Positions 34,099 through 45,261 of a stretch of 64,000 nucleotides of DNA are shown here, piece by piece (positions within the stretch are counted from its first letter, which is position 1; every line of letters starts with the position of its first letter). The notes beneath the pieces are model-generated. The model was not told where the DNA came from and searched no databases. It worked only from the letters and a program-made list of their open reading frames with translations. The translations under genes and the position numbers were made by a program. The stretch comes from Dichetophora obliterata. Lineage: Eukaryota; Arthropoda; Insecta; Diptera; Sciomyzidae. The stretch lies in contig OY986435.1 of assembly GCA_963920525.1 (NCBI GenBank), positions 94,942,783 through 95,006,782 of the forward strand, written 5' to 3'.

Positions 34099-34477
34099 AG
34101 GAAAACGTATTACGCAAACTTTGAAAAGTTAAATTTGAGATAATTTTATTAATAATTTGCTTATGTTTAATAGAATCATTCAGAAGGAGGTGTGTTGATG
34201 CCGAAGAGCATGAAATGCAGCAACAAATGTTATACCAGCATCAACACCGTGAAACACTGTTAGCACTGCAAGGCTTAACCAGCAGTGTGACTGCGCTTGT
34301 GGCTGAAATAAAAAAATTAAAATAATATTACCAGCAATACCCGGCGTGCGTTGCTATGCTTAAAGTAAACATGAATTTACAAATGTAAAATTTATGTGTT
34401 TTTTATCTTATAAAATTCTAATGGATAAGCATTATTTCTTACATTGAGCCCCAAATTGAACTTATTTTTATATGGTA

Positions 34478-36205
34478 CTAGCTGAACCCGGTGTGCTTCG
34501 CTACCCCCCTCGTATAAAATAAAATTAAAAGTATTTATATATTTACAAAAATGTATTTATTTAATTTAATTATTGCAATGCTTCGCCTCTTTTTTGTTGT
34601 AAACCAATTAGAATTCAGCACTGAATCGCATGTAATTTGCTTCATGCTCCCCCTTTTTATTTTTAGACCAATCAAAAAGTAGCAATTACACAATCAGCTG
34701 TTTCGCAGTCCGTTGTGGGAGAATGAGAATGGGGTTACCCCACTCTCTATTTTAATTAACACGTATTATAAAATCAGCTGTTTTCAAGACAGTGGTGGAA
34801 GAAAGAGAATGGGGCTACCCCACTATTTTAATTAATATGTATTTTAAATTTGTGGTAAAGCCGTTAATAAACGTAGTAAAAAAGTAGGTGCAGAAGTGTG
34901 CATGGTCGAAAAATATTATCATGTTATAAGTATTCCTGAGTCAAAGCTGAACGCTGTGAAAATTTAAGATCGGTTATCAGGTCCAGCCTCCAATATATCG
35001 CAAACAAAGGGGCGTGCTCCGCCCACTTTTCTTTTGGTACGTATTTCTATTCATGCCAATACTATATATAAAAATACTGCCGCCGTTGGTCAAAAAATGC
35101 CCAAGATATGACGATTTTAAATTTTGGGTTATATGGGTGAGGCCACGCCCCTTCGTCCACTCACAACTTTATATAGTCAAGAATTTATTACTTCGTAAGA
35201 ATATCCTATTGTGAAAATTTAATGACGATCGGTCCAGTAGTTAAGACTATATTTCGATTTTTAATTTTCCTAAAAATGGGCGTGGTCCCACCCACTTTTC
35301 TCCTGGTACGTATTCCTAATTATGCCAATACCATATGTACCAAATAGCATCAACGTAGGTCAAAAAATGCCCAAAATATGGCGATTTAAATTTTTGGGTT
35401 ATATGGGCAGTGCCACGCCGCTTTGTCAAATAAAAACTTCATATAGCCTATTATTCTTTCCAGAGTCATAGTAAAATGCTGTGAAAGTTTCAGGAAGATC
35501 GGTCCAAGGGTTTGGCCTCCTATAAAGCACAAACAAACAGACAGACAGACATTAATTTTTATATATATAGATTGAAAGCAGATTAATTATAATTAAAGTA
35601 AAATGGGGCGAAAAAGGGGGATTTGGTAATAAAAAAATTTATGACTACCTTACCTGTAGATAAAAACTATATAAAACTTTAGGTAAATACATATTACAAA
35701 AAAGTATTTTGTATAGCAAACATTGTTAGTGGTATAAGTAAGTATCTGAATTAAAAAAGGGGGCGGTGAAGTGGACGTGGTTCATAGTAATATGGCGACG
35801 TTAACAGTATTAAGAGCAATATACTACCAAATAAAAAATAATCCGTTGAAAGGAACAAATTTGTACAGAGAACAAAAAGTTTAAAACTTAAATTTGGCGT
35901 GAAAAGGGGCGTGAAAGGGGACGTGGCGTAAGAAATGTTTATTTCTACCTCGCCTGGAGTATAATGTGTATACAATTTAAAGTAAATCTGTTAAAAACTA
36001 TATGGGAGCAATTACATAATTTTTAAAAAGTGGGCGTAAAAGTGGGCGTGGTCTAAAAAAGTACCCTATTAATCATGCCAGAGTCCCAGTTAAATGCTGT
36101 GAAAATTTCAGGAAGATCGGTCCAGAGGTTTGGTCTCCTATAAGGTACAAACAAACAAACAAACAAACAAATAAACAAACACACATTCCATTTTATATAT
36201 ATAGA
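34478..36205 (-). mobile_element. Composite non-autonomous Helitron, inverted copy
   Basis: Reverse complement of the 2955-4682 element, from CTAGCTGAACCCGGTGTGC at the left to TTTTATATATATAGA at the right. It spans 1,728 bp, the same as the other copy. It also keeps the internal second 5' end (near 35571), so the two-in-one structure existed before the copies separated. It lies between the convergent Myb/SANT and transposase genes of the Harbinger element. Confidence 0.72.
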
Positions 36206-36288
36206 TGGTTTTTATTCAGCTTCTAAACTTCTTTAAAAATCTAATTAATTATTATAGAAGATACGTATCTGCTCCTGGTGTTTTCACC

Positions 36289-37068
36289 TTAGCGGGTATA
36301 CTGTGAAGCATTTACAACTGGAACTACATAATCAGATCCGACGACTTCATCAGGATTAATGTCAGGCGCACCCGACTTAAGCATAATATTGCGTAAAATT
36401 ACACACGATGAATAATGAAGAACTCGGTGTTTTAGGAAACATCTAAATCTCATTTTTAACACACCAAACGCTCTTTAAATACAATTCCTGGAGCTTGCGT
36501 GCAATTTATTGAATTTAATTTCTTGCCGAGTGGTTGGATTCGCAATTGGTGTAAGAAGCCAAGGCTCCTGGGGGTAGCCTTGATCGCCTATGAGCCAAGA
36601 TTCTCGTTGAATAGTTGACCTGTCACTATAACATCGTATGAGGTGCTCGCGTATGTCAGATGTGGCCCATATGCCCGAATCGTGTGTCGCACCAGGAAAT
36701 TTCGTGTTCAATAATGTGAACAGCGGACGGTGATCACAAACCTAAGAAATATAATTTATTTCAACATAGATTCCTAGTCATACAATTAAAACACAACTCA
36801 CTGCTTCAACATTAATGCTATAAAAACCTTTCAGGTTAATATATAAACTGAGTGGACGCTGGACATTGTTGGAAGATGGTGCAATTATTGCAATGTGGGT
36901 ACAATCGATTGCGCCTATGGTGCTTTTAATTCCAAATTGTCTAAAAAATCTGTTAGGGGAACATTTTTATTACAGATACAATAAATAAACTATTTTAAAA
37001 ATATCTTACCCTATTTTGGTGGCATTTTCCTCCTCTATCGACAAAGGAAATCTAATTTCGCACAGGCC
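36289..37068 (-). pseudogene. PIF/Harbinger transposase (HARBI1-like), three exons, truncated
   Basis: Minus strand. Exon 37012-37068 encodes EIRFPLSIEEENATKIG. Exon 36802-36949 encodes FFRQFGIKSTIGAIDCTHIA and then PLSLYINLKGFYSINVEA. Exon 36289-36741 encodes VCDHRPLFT, KFPGATHDSGIW, WLIGDQGYP and, after a one-base shift near 36475, ERFGVLKMRFRCF and VVNASQYTR-stop. IDCTH, D/SGIW-type and GDxGYP are the DDE_4 catalytic motifs (GAxDGTHI, HD-S-…, D-GYP). Introns are 60 and 62 bp with GT/AG borders. The coding part is cut at 37068 by GC-rich foreign sequence that looks like another hAT end. Function: cuts and inserts the element at 3-bp targets; this copy is dead. Confidence 0.8.
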
Positions 37069-38726
37069 TGTAGCCAGACCAAGAAGACAGAGGGGGCATG
37101 CATGAATCTTGGGGGGGAAATTTTTTTTGTTTTTTCATTTAAATAAAAAAACTATTTTTTAACGTGTGAAATGAATACATTACACATATTTATTAAAAAA
37201 CAGTTAAATTTATAATATTTACATGAATATGTAGATCTTCCTATACATGAGATTAAAACATAACAAATAATATAAAAATTAATTCAGAACTTTGTAATAA
37301 AATTAAGGTAAAAATACAAGATTTATTTAAAGTGGCTAGAAATATAAGAAAGAGTAGCGAAATGGGCTAAACTATGTATAAGACATTTTTTAAGTAACAC
37401 AAATAAAAAAATTTAATTAACCGAATTAACCGAATAATTGAATTAAATTATCCGTCGTTTGCATCAAATTGATGCAAATTTTTTATATATGGGTCAAAAT
37501 TCGTGAAATCGCCACGAAAAAAATTTCTATAATTATTTTTTTTTAATATTGCCTATGACTATAGTTGTCTATGACTATAGTTGTGAATTGTGAAATTCGT
37601 CACTTTTTAAATAAAGTCTCACCATTCGCAAAAGAACTAACCGATTAAAATGAAACTCAAGTATATCATAGATAATGAAATAAAGGTCAGTAAGTTGTTA
37701 AGAAATTTAAGTAAAAAAAATTGTACACAATTTTAGCAACGATTTTTTGTAAATAATTAAAATTTTTAAATGTTCTGCGCCATTCACAATCAATTCATAA
37801 AGAATCCAAATCTGTCGAGAAAAGAAAACAATGGTAGGTGGCATTCAAATTTTAAAGCAGTGATCATGACCACACCTGTCCAACAGAGTATTTTAAATCG
37901 TATAAAATTTACATTTTTTATAATTGGTTCTTAAGAGCATTAAACAAAAATGCCCTCACCAAATGCATGTTGCAATCCGCTGAGTGTACAGAAACACGGA
38001 AGAAAATTTTGATAACATCGTTTTTGAATTTTGTTATATAACTGAATATGAAAAGGAAAAAGAAGAGTTGCATATCTCAAATTGCATATCTCAAGAAGAG
38101 TTGCATATCTCAAATCTCAAATTCGAACAATATTGTTGTTTATGAACTTCTGTAAATAATTTTTGTAATACATGACACATTGTAAGAGATTTCGCCGAAT
38201 AAACATTAATGTGGTAACAAATTTGCAAACAAATTATTATTTCGCAATTGATTCGCAAACAATTTCCTCAGATTTAAAGAAAAAGTTCATTACGGTGCAT
38301 TTGCTATTTTTCACTTAATGACTCCCTTCTTCCATTCTGTGGAATCACAACGGACCAATAATATTGTCTAAGTGGGCTGTGAGACCACCTTAACCTAGCC
38401 TAACCTAACCTTGATATAGCAATTAAACAAAAACATACACTTTTTAGTTTGCAAAACATGTTACAAATTTGAAGAAAGATTCTAATTTCCTTGTACTTTT
38501 AAAATTAAGCACGTTCAAATAAACAAAAAAAAAGACGAACCAGATGCAAGAAAATACAAGAAAATATTTATATAATATTGTTCTATTGAGTTACTTTTGA
38601 ACTAGTGCATCAGCGCAATATTGTAGTAAAGTCCTTCAACTCAATAACACAACGCAGCGCTGCATTACCCATTTCTAATTATGATGCCGGCCGCTTTAAA
38701 TTCAACTAAAATCTTATAAGAAATTA
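37069..38726. other. Noncoding sequence with possible hAT end
   Basis: 37066-37130 reads CAGGCCTGTAGCCAGACCAA followed by a G-rich patch, similar to a hAT terminus; no partner end was found. The rest is AT-rich with no gene. 38385-38410 holds CCTAACCTAACC-type words, commonly seen in fly repeats. Confidence 0.4.
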
Positions 38727-38971
38727 CAGTGGCTCACAGCTTATTTCGTGCAGTATGCAATCTTTATATTAATGGCGTTTTCTTTTCTGGAAAAAATTCT
38801 GCATTTTTTCTGCCCTCTTTGAGAATTCTGCATTTTTTCCGTTCTTTTCTCGAAAAAAATTCTGGCTCTCTAAAATAGAACCGTGTTCTTTTCTAGAAAA
38901 TTTTGACCTCAGAAGTAGAAAAAGTGCAGAAAAGTGGCAAATATAAACGCAACAGTTGAGTCTGCAATTAA

Positions 38972-39545
38972 TCTATAGTAATAAAACTCATTTTCTGTTT
39001 GTTTGTTTCTTTATACAAATCTAAACGGCTCAACGGATTTTTCTCAAACTTGGTATACATATTAAGTGCATCCCAACTTAAAATGTTACATACTTAGTTT
39101 TTGCCACGCCCGCTCGAAAATTTTTCAACTAACGGTAATTTTGTTATTATAAAACTTTTTACCATCGGAGATTTTTGGGTATTTAATTTTAAAATTTTTT
39201 TGTTATTTTGACATCAAAAACACTCACATATCTTCAAAATTGGAGAAATTTTCAGTACAACGACTTTTTCATAAAACATCGTTACCTAAGACTGAGAAAA
39301 AAACGACATGAAAATCAAAGTTTGGTCTTTCGATGCAAATATCTCCGCTGTCCATTAATATATTTCATTCAAATTTTTTTTGTTCAAAAGTTCAATAAAA
39401 TCACTTCACAAAAATAGGTTGAACTGTACCGTTAATTCAGTGTATATATGTTTTATGATTATGTTAAAAAAGGTCCAAAATATTGACTTTTTACTCAAAA
39501 AATGTTGATGTAAAAATTACATCAATTAAAAATTGCACATCTAGG
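38972..39545 (+). mobile_element. Second Helitron-type family, 5' part (copy 1)
   Basis: Starts TCTATAGTAATAAAACTCAT then TTCTGTTTGTTTGTTTC and ACGGATTTTTCTCAAACTTG, the TC start and wording of insect non-autonomous Helitrons. It is mirrored at 46845-47417. Homology between the copies ends near AAAAATTGCACATC. The 3' CTRR end is not certain. Confidence 0.5.
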
Positions 39546-39989
39546 TACCTTTCATATGACATGGCATTTAGTTGCAAAAATTCTTCCAGCTAAGCGCAAA
39601 AATTACTTTACTGCTTTTATCGTCAAAACAACCATTAGATTTTTTTCGCGAAATTTATTTTTCCCAAAATGTTGTTTTTATATTTTTTACAAAAAAGTCA
39701 AGTCTCAAAAATAATTTATGTCCAATCAACAGTTTTGACTAAAAATCTATTTTTTCATACCAGACTATTAATAAAACTGAGTTTTGTTTTAAAATTCTCT
39801 AAATAATTTGAGCGTCCCCATTTATCTCTAAGAATGCAGTTATGTGTCTAGAGTAACTACGAACATTTTGATTTAAATAAAATTTTCCATATAGTAATCT
39901 ACTTAGATTTTGCCACTGGGCCCGTGCACTGCATTGCAACTTAAAAAAAGGTTATATGTACGTATTTTTTAATATTTTGTGTGGCTGTT

Positions 39990-40500
39990 TTCCAAGTATT
40001 TTTATGTATTTGTTCGAGACATTTTTTTGCCATTCCCCCATCAGGGCATTTTTGAAATAATTTTTATTGGAAATATTCCATTAGCGAACGGACGTTCCCA
40101 AACTTTAAAATTGCCCCCAAATTTTCAAAAACGTTTAAGTATGGTGACTATGCCGGCGGATTCAGAAAATTCCAGCAATTCTTAATCAAACATGATTGGA
40201 CGATTCCCGATTTATGTTTCGGGTCGTTGTTCTGGTAGAACCGAAATCTCTGTCCAGACCCAAGGTATCGGCACTTGGAAGTAAATTTTCCTTTAGAATG
40301 TTCAGACATTGTGTCTTGTCCATAATTCCATCGATAAAAACGTTCTTTCTAAAGCCCAATGCAGCCGTTCAGGCTCAAAATATTATGCTACCGTCACCAT
40401 GTTTTGCTGTAGGCTTGAGGTGTTTGTTGTTTAACTAAGTATTACGTCTTACGCCACACGTATTGCATGAACCTGTTCTCACTCGCCTTAAAAAAGGCAG
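39990..40500 (-). pseudogene. Tc1 transposase C-terminal half (copy 1)
   Basis: On the minus strand the pieces read RFMQYVWRKT, KPTAKHGDGSIIF, DGIMDKTQCLNILKENLLP, FYQNNDPKHKS and PPA-stop-SPYLNVFENL. These match, in order, the Tc1/mariner catalytic core after the first Asp: VKHGGGS, the second catalytic D in NDPKH, and the third acidic residue in PDLNPIENLW. Stops (in IIF, PPA) and a frameshift before FYQNN make it non-functional. The N-terminal half is at 43468-43900, displaced by the LINE. Confidence 0.75.
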
Positions 40501-40829
40501 AGTAATGGCGTTATTTTGACACTAGGCATCAGTCAAGTATTCTTACTGACGACTTTTTTAAGACCGCCTTATTTTGAAGTCCAAGAACAGTCAATTAAAT
40601 CTGTTGTTAAATTTCGGAAAATTAATCAGACTTAAATTAAACAGCAACGAAAAAAACTAGAAATGAGTCAAAGTGAAGACCCAACCAAAGCAAAACAAAA
40701 TTTATTTGCGCCAAAACATAAGAGAACCAAGAGGAAAATGACAAACAATGAAACTTCAAAGTAACAGACGTCAAAATGAATCGTCATCGCAAAATTTTTA
40801 AAATTTTTGAAAATGCTGCCTGAGGTATA

Positions 40830-43045
40830 TATATAACAAGTGGGTCCCTTTTCGTCCCCTATTGGACAAAGGATGCTACTGCTCGGAGCACTCGGAGCAT
40901 GCTCCTTGTATAAGCAGCCTTTGTCGCCTCAAGCATATCCTTATAGGTCAGTTGACCAATCTCGGCTTCGTTAACAAATGGACGTCCCAGAGTGGTCAAT
41001 CTTAAGCTTTCCAGAGCCGGATACTGGCACAAAATGTGTGCTGCTGTTTCCGGCTCCTCTAGGCATAACCTACACGCATCGTCCTCGGTCAGAGTCATCT
41101 TCCCGAGATGGTACATAAAAGGACCGTGTCCTGTAACCAGTGCAGTAAGCCAGCTTAAAGCCCTTCGATTGTATCGGATAACTTTTGCTGCCTCACTACG
41201 AGATCACTTCACGACCGCCTTTGATTGCCTGCAATTAACAGCTTCTTCCCACCTTTTACAGTGTTCCGAGTCCGTTCATTGTTTAATAAGGCCTGCCACC
41301 ATGTTGTCGCCTATGGCGATTTTCATTATGTTCTATGCTAGAGTATCCTCTTACCGACATAAGTATGAGCTCATTTGTCTGGGCGCACCTATTGAGTTTT
41401 GTAAGATATTCTATGGCCAACCTGAAAGTGGTGTCTGTCCGTTGCATACACCTAATCACAGACTGATTGTCGAGAGCAATGACAATTTTCTTGCCATTGA
41501 TCCGGCCATCTATCAGGTGGTCCAGCGCATGCACTACGCCAAGTATTTCCGCCTGGTATACAGACACAAACCTCCTTAACTTCAGTACACAGGATAGGCT
41601 TAACTCTTCTAAATAAACGCCTGCCCCGGCTCTGCTATTCATCAGAGAGCCGTCTGTGAATATACTGATATCGTTATTAGCGATTTCTTCACAAACGGCT
41701 CCATCTGTTATAGGAGTTTCATCTGTTATTCTTACTTTCTGCCTTCCGTCCATAGGCATACGCGTCTTCCTGACATCTCTCTGTGCAATATCAAGGATGC
41801 GCATATGACCATGCCACGTAGCGTTTCGCAACATCCTCAGGGCTGACAGCGCCGCTGTTTTCTTTATTTCTAAATCCAATGGCAGCATACCTAACAGAAC
41901 CTCCATTGCGTTTGTTGGAGTGGTGCTTATTGCTCCTGTTACTCCAACACACGCCAGCCGTTGGACTCTGTCCAGTCTCTTCTTAATGATTTTCTGGCTG
42001 ACTTTTGTCCACCAAATCATTGAAGCATACGTGATGACAGGTCTAACCATCGGAGTGCACACCCATTCATTTCCTTGCCTCTGGGTTTAGCCCCCATTTG
42101 AGACTACAAACACGTCTACACTGAAACTGAACTCTCTTGGCTCTTTGAATCCTATCTTCTACATGCTCGTTCCAGTTCAGTTTGCTATCGAGGGTTACCC
42201 CTAGATATTTGACCTTCATAGACATGTTGATTTCAGCTCCAAAAAGTCTGAGTTGTTCTCTCCTCAGGCCTATTCTCTTTCTAGTAAAGAGTCTGATTTG
42301 CGTGCGTTTACGCTAAGGCCTTGCTCTCGACACCACTCCTCCACCATTCCGAGTGCTCCCTTCATGATGTCAGAAATGGTGTCAATGAAGTTATTGCGGA
42401 CCACCAACCCAATGTCATCTGCATACCCTATCGTGTGCATGCCCGATTCATCCGGTCTATCCAGTAGTGAGTCCACAGTTGTGTTCCACAGGGTTGGCGA
42501 TAACACCCCGCCCTGGGGACATCCTCTACTTATTCTACCTCTAGTCTTGACACTACCATTCTGCATGTTGATAGCCCTGTGCTTGAGCATATTGTCTACC
42601 CAATTTGCTATCATTGGGCTTACATTGCGCTGTCAGGGCTTGTTGCAGCCTTCCAAAGCATATTTTGTCGAAAACACCCTCGATGTCCATAAATGTGGCC
42701 ATCGCAATGCCTCCTGAAAATAACTCCTTTTCAGTCACTTACCAATTCATTAAGAGCACTCTGCGTAGACCTACCTGCTCTATACGCATGTTGGCATCTA
42801 CTCAGCGGATTTTGCATCAGCGAAGTGCTCTCAAGACAGTCAACCATCACTCTTTCCATCATTTTCAAGAGGATAGATGTTAGGCTGATCGGTCTGAACG
42901 ACTTCGCCTCCGCATAATCCTTTTTTCCGGGCTTCGGAAGAAAGACAACTTTCGCCTCTCTCAAGACTCTTGGATCGTACCCGTACTGCCTGACGTAACT
43001 TGTCACCTTTTCACTTCCCACCTTACCTGTATTCGTCAAAATTAA
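40830..43045 (-). pseudogene. LOA/I-type LINE ORF2 fragment: RT, RNase H and zinc knuckle
   Basis: Minus strand, N- to C-terminal. RT: AKVVFLPKPGKKDYAEAKSF, RPISLTSILLKMMERVM, CQHAYRAGRSTQSAL, RGCPQGGVLSPTLWN and the catalytic GYADDIG. Then VQRLACVGVTGA, an RNase H domain (IFTDGSLMN, YQAEILGV, ALDNQSVIR supplying D, E, D), and a C-terminal CRLCLEEPETAAHILCQYPA knuckle. RNase H after RT points to the LOA/I/R1-related clades. Frames break near 42738, 42615, 42270, 42062 and 41283-41116. The 5' end (endonuclease, ORF1) is missing, as in typical 5'-truncated LINE insertions. It sits inside a Tc1 transposase gene, in the same orientation. Confidence 0.85.
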
Positions 43046-43118
43046 TCCGATGCGCCGCCTAACGTAAGGCGCCTGAGAAAAGGCTCCATTTCATCGGACC
43101 CAGAAATATAGCAGGTCT

Positions 43119-43459
43119 GTTCCCGTACTCCATTCAAGTAACTTGAAGTTGCTTGAAAGTGTTTCTTTACACATTTTTCAAGCTCGAGAGAGAAGAACAA
43201 GCTAAATGTCACTCTCTATTCTATTACAATTACCCGAAACTAGCTTGAACTTTACTTGAAAAATTTCTTCGAGCACGAATCTTCTTCTTCCAATTGCTTC
43301 AATTTATTGTCAATCAGCTGTCAACAGCAACTGTTCTGCTCGAAACTTGCTTGAAGTCGTTTCCATTCTTTTTTGCATATTTTCACATTTTGACAGATGA
43401 TTGAGTTATTCTCACAGATTGAACTTTACTCGAACTTTACTTGAAGCAAGTACGGAAAA
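43119..43459. mobile_element. MITE next to the LINE
   Basis: The left end CCGTACTCCATTCAAGTAA and the inverted right end CCGTACTTGCTTCAAGTAA match with few differences. Many CTTGAA/TTCAAG words occur inside (AACTTGAAGTTGCTTGAA, GAACTTTACTCGAACTTTAC). Noncoding. It lies at the break in the Tc1 transposase. Confidence 0.6.
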
Positions 43460-43467
43460 AGACCTAG

Positions 43468-43900
43468 TATTAGGACTCGTCCGAGAAAATTATGTCGTTC
43501 CAGAATGTAAAAGGATGGAGAACATGCTGTTTGGCGGAGTTCAGGCAGCAAAGCTGTTATTTTTTTGTTTGTAAAATGTTTCTTCCGTGCTACTCGACCA
43601 TTAAACACGTTGGCCAGTAGGAAACAACGAATTCTTTTAACACAACATTTCTTGCCCATTTCTTTCTCAACCTCCATGGCCAATTTGGAAGCCGATAGCT
43701 TCGTATTTTCCTTTATTTTACGCAGAATAAGTCGCTGCTCCGCTACAGTAAATATTTTATTAAAAGCATTTCTGCCCTTATCGCCCACACGATTTTTGTG
43801 CAAAAAGTGCTGAATGATATAAAACACTGTAGAGGGTCTTAAATTTACGATTTCTGCTTTTTGAATGTTCCACTGTTGTACGACGTCCCATTTAAAAAAA
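43468..43900 (-). pseudogene. Tc1 transposase N-terminal half (copy 1)
   Basis: The frame has FTVAEQRLILRKIKENTKLS, ASKLAMEVEKEMGKKCC and NVFNGRVARKKHFTNKK, the paired helix-turn-helix DNA-binding region of Tc1 transposases (…R…LSAxxLAxEV…GRVARKKP…). A shifted frame then gives FWNDIIFSDES, containing the first catalytic Asp. The sequence stops there at about 43468, exactly where the inserted MITE and LINE begin. It continues at 40500 going left. Confidence 0.75.
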
Positions 43901-44236
43901 TCAGAATTGGCATTTATAGTTGTAAGTTCAGACTAAAAATAAACTTAGTAAAAAAACAACGGCAAACGGGGTCATGTTCGAGAGTTTACATGTAAAAAAA
44001 TGTGTGCACGAAATAAGCTGAGCTTAAATTTTCTACTTAAATTCAAAAGTCGCCTAACGGGACAAGGGGAGCACTCTCATATTCATGGTTTGTGTAAGTT
44101 TATTATGGGGTTTACAAATGTGCGTTAAAGCTTTTAAAAAAATTTGCTTATATAACAATTGGATACTTTTATGGCGTTTTCTTTTCTAGGCAAAAAATGC
44201 TGCCCTCTGAGAGTGCAGAATTTTTTAAATTATAAC

Positions 44237-44352
44237 CTGGGGCCGAATTACAGCATCCGTGATCGAGCAAAATTACGAAGGGTACGACGAGACAAGTGCC
44301 TATCAATCTTGTACAATTTTGCTCCATCACGGATGCTGTAATTCGGCTCCTG
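44237..44352. mobile_element. Palindromic MITE, twin 1
   Basis: GGGGCCGAATTACAGCATCC at the left and its near-perfect complement GGATGCTGTAATTCGGCTCC at the right make ~30-bp arms. The whole 116-bp unit is close to a hairpin. The same family lies 18 bp to the right. Confidence 0.8.
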
Positions 44353-44370
44353 AACTCAAAAAATGTTGAC

Positions 44371-44482
44371 CTGGGGCCGAATTACAGCATCCGTACACAA
44401 AATTGTACAAAATTGATAGGCACTTGTCTCGTCGAGCCCTTCGTAATTTTGCTCGATCACGGATGCTGTAATTGGGCCCCTG
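44371..44482. mobile_element. Palindromic MITE, twin 2
   Basis: Same ends as twin 1 (GGGGCCGAATTACAGCATCC; inverted at the right), but the interior (TTGATAGGCACTTGTCTCGT) is in the opposite orientation to that of twin 1. The two hairpins together form a larger inverted arrangement. Confidence 0.8.
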
Positions 44483-44689
44483 TTATTAGTCGAAAAAAGA
44501 TCAGAAAAAATGCATCATTTTTTTAAATGATGTTGTATTGGCTACACTTTTGTTTACTTTTGAGGAATAAATTAAATTGCAAAACAACAAATGCGAACAA
44601 TAATATATTCCTTCTTTCATTATATAGTTCTCAGTAACGGAAAATCATTAGATCTATATTATTGGATGAGGACGGAGACGTTTCAAGCA

Positions 44690-45060
44690 ACTCTTTTATA
44701 ATAACACAAGACACAATGTCTGAACATTCTAAAGGAAAATTTACTTCCAAGTGCCGATACCTTGGGTCTGCACAGAGATTTCGGTTCTACGAGAACAACG
44801 ACCCGAAACATAAATCGAGAATCGTCCAATCATGTTTGATTTGGAATTGCCGGAATCTTATGAATCCGCCGGCATAGCCAACATACTTAAACGTTTTTGA
44901 AAATTTGGGGGCAATTTTAAAGTTTGGGAACGTCCGTTCGCTAATGGAATATTTCCAATAAAAATTATTTCAAAAATGCCCTGATGGGGGAATGGCAAAA
45001 AATGTCTCGAACAAATACATAAAAATACTTGGAAAACAGCCACACTAAATATTAAAAAAT
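44690..45060 (+). pseudogene. Tc1 transposase C-terminal half (copy 2, inverted)
   Basis: Plus-strand copy of 39990-40330: ACACAAGACACAATGTCTGA at the left, then frames with FRFYENNDPKHKSRIV, containing the second catalytic Asp, and a stop after NPPA. The N-terminal part is missing to the left of 44690. The flank to 45175 and the TA-bordered end at 47537 (inverted CAGTGGCTAACAGC) show that it once belonged to a full-length Tc1 element in opposite orientation to copy 1. Confidence 0.7.
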
Positions 45061-45261
45061 ACGTACATGTGACCTTTTTTTAAGTTACAATGCAGTGCAC
45101 GAGCCCAGGGGCAAAAACTAAGTAGATTACTATAAGGAAAATTTTATTTAAACCAAAATGTTCGTAATATAATTATCAACAAAATTCTTACCTCCATATT
45201 GCAAATTCAATAAACGTTCGAAAAAGAGTAAAAAATAAACAATTGTTGTCACTTTAAAATT

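Larger units (their letters stand above)
33116..34325 (+). pseudogene. Myb/SANT-like Harbinger accessory protein gene (partial, with minisatellite)
   Basis: Exon A (33116-33208) encodes TLNELADGLNALRGPTRTTS then KWKE, the end of a Myb/SANT-like (zeste/MADF-related) DNA-binding domain, before a GTAAGG donor. Exon B (33272 to about 33738) has SQRLTGGGPCSKALSDFEEL and SSGSFGL, the usual segment after this domain in such genes. Exon B then carries a run of S-P-G-G-S-M-L/P repeats (27-bp units, 33500-33690). A MITE (33738-34098) sits at the expected exon-B donor. A last exon (34174-34325, acceptor TTTAATAG) is Gln-rich (EMQQQMLYQHQHRETLL) and ends EIKKLK-stop, a coiled-coil-like tail. In PIF/Harbinger elements such a protein works with the transposase; that gene lies convergently at 36289-37068. 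The 5' exons are missing. Confidence 0.6.
38727..44030 (-). mobile_element. Tc1-like element (copy 1), split by later insertions
   Basis: The left end is TA then CAGTGGCTCACAGCTTATTT; a degraded inverted end (AAATAAGCTGAGC) lies near 44012-44024. The transposase is on the minus strand in two pieces, 43468-43900 (N-terminal) and about 39990-40500 (C-terminal). Between them is a LINE (40830-43045) and a MITE (43119-43459). A Helitron-type insertion (from 38972) lies in the 3' flank of the transposase. Confidence 0.6.

Noticed and set aside
40992..41579. 195-codon plus-strand ORF
   Set aside because: Antisense to the LINE RNase H and zinc-knuckle region, which shows clear family motifs on the minus strand.
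42253..42717. 154-codon plus-strand ORF
   Set aside because: Antisense shadow of the reverse transcriptase core.
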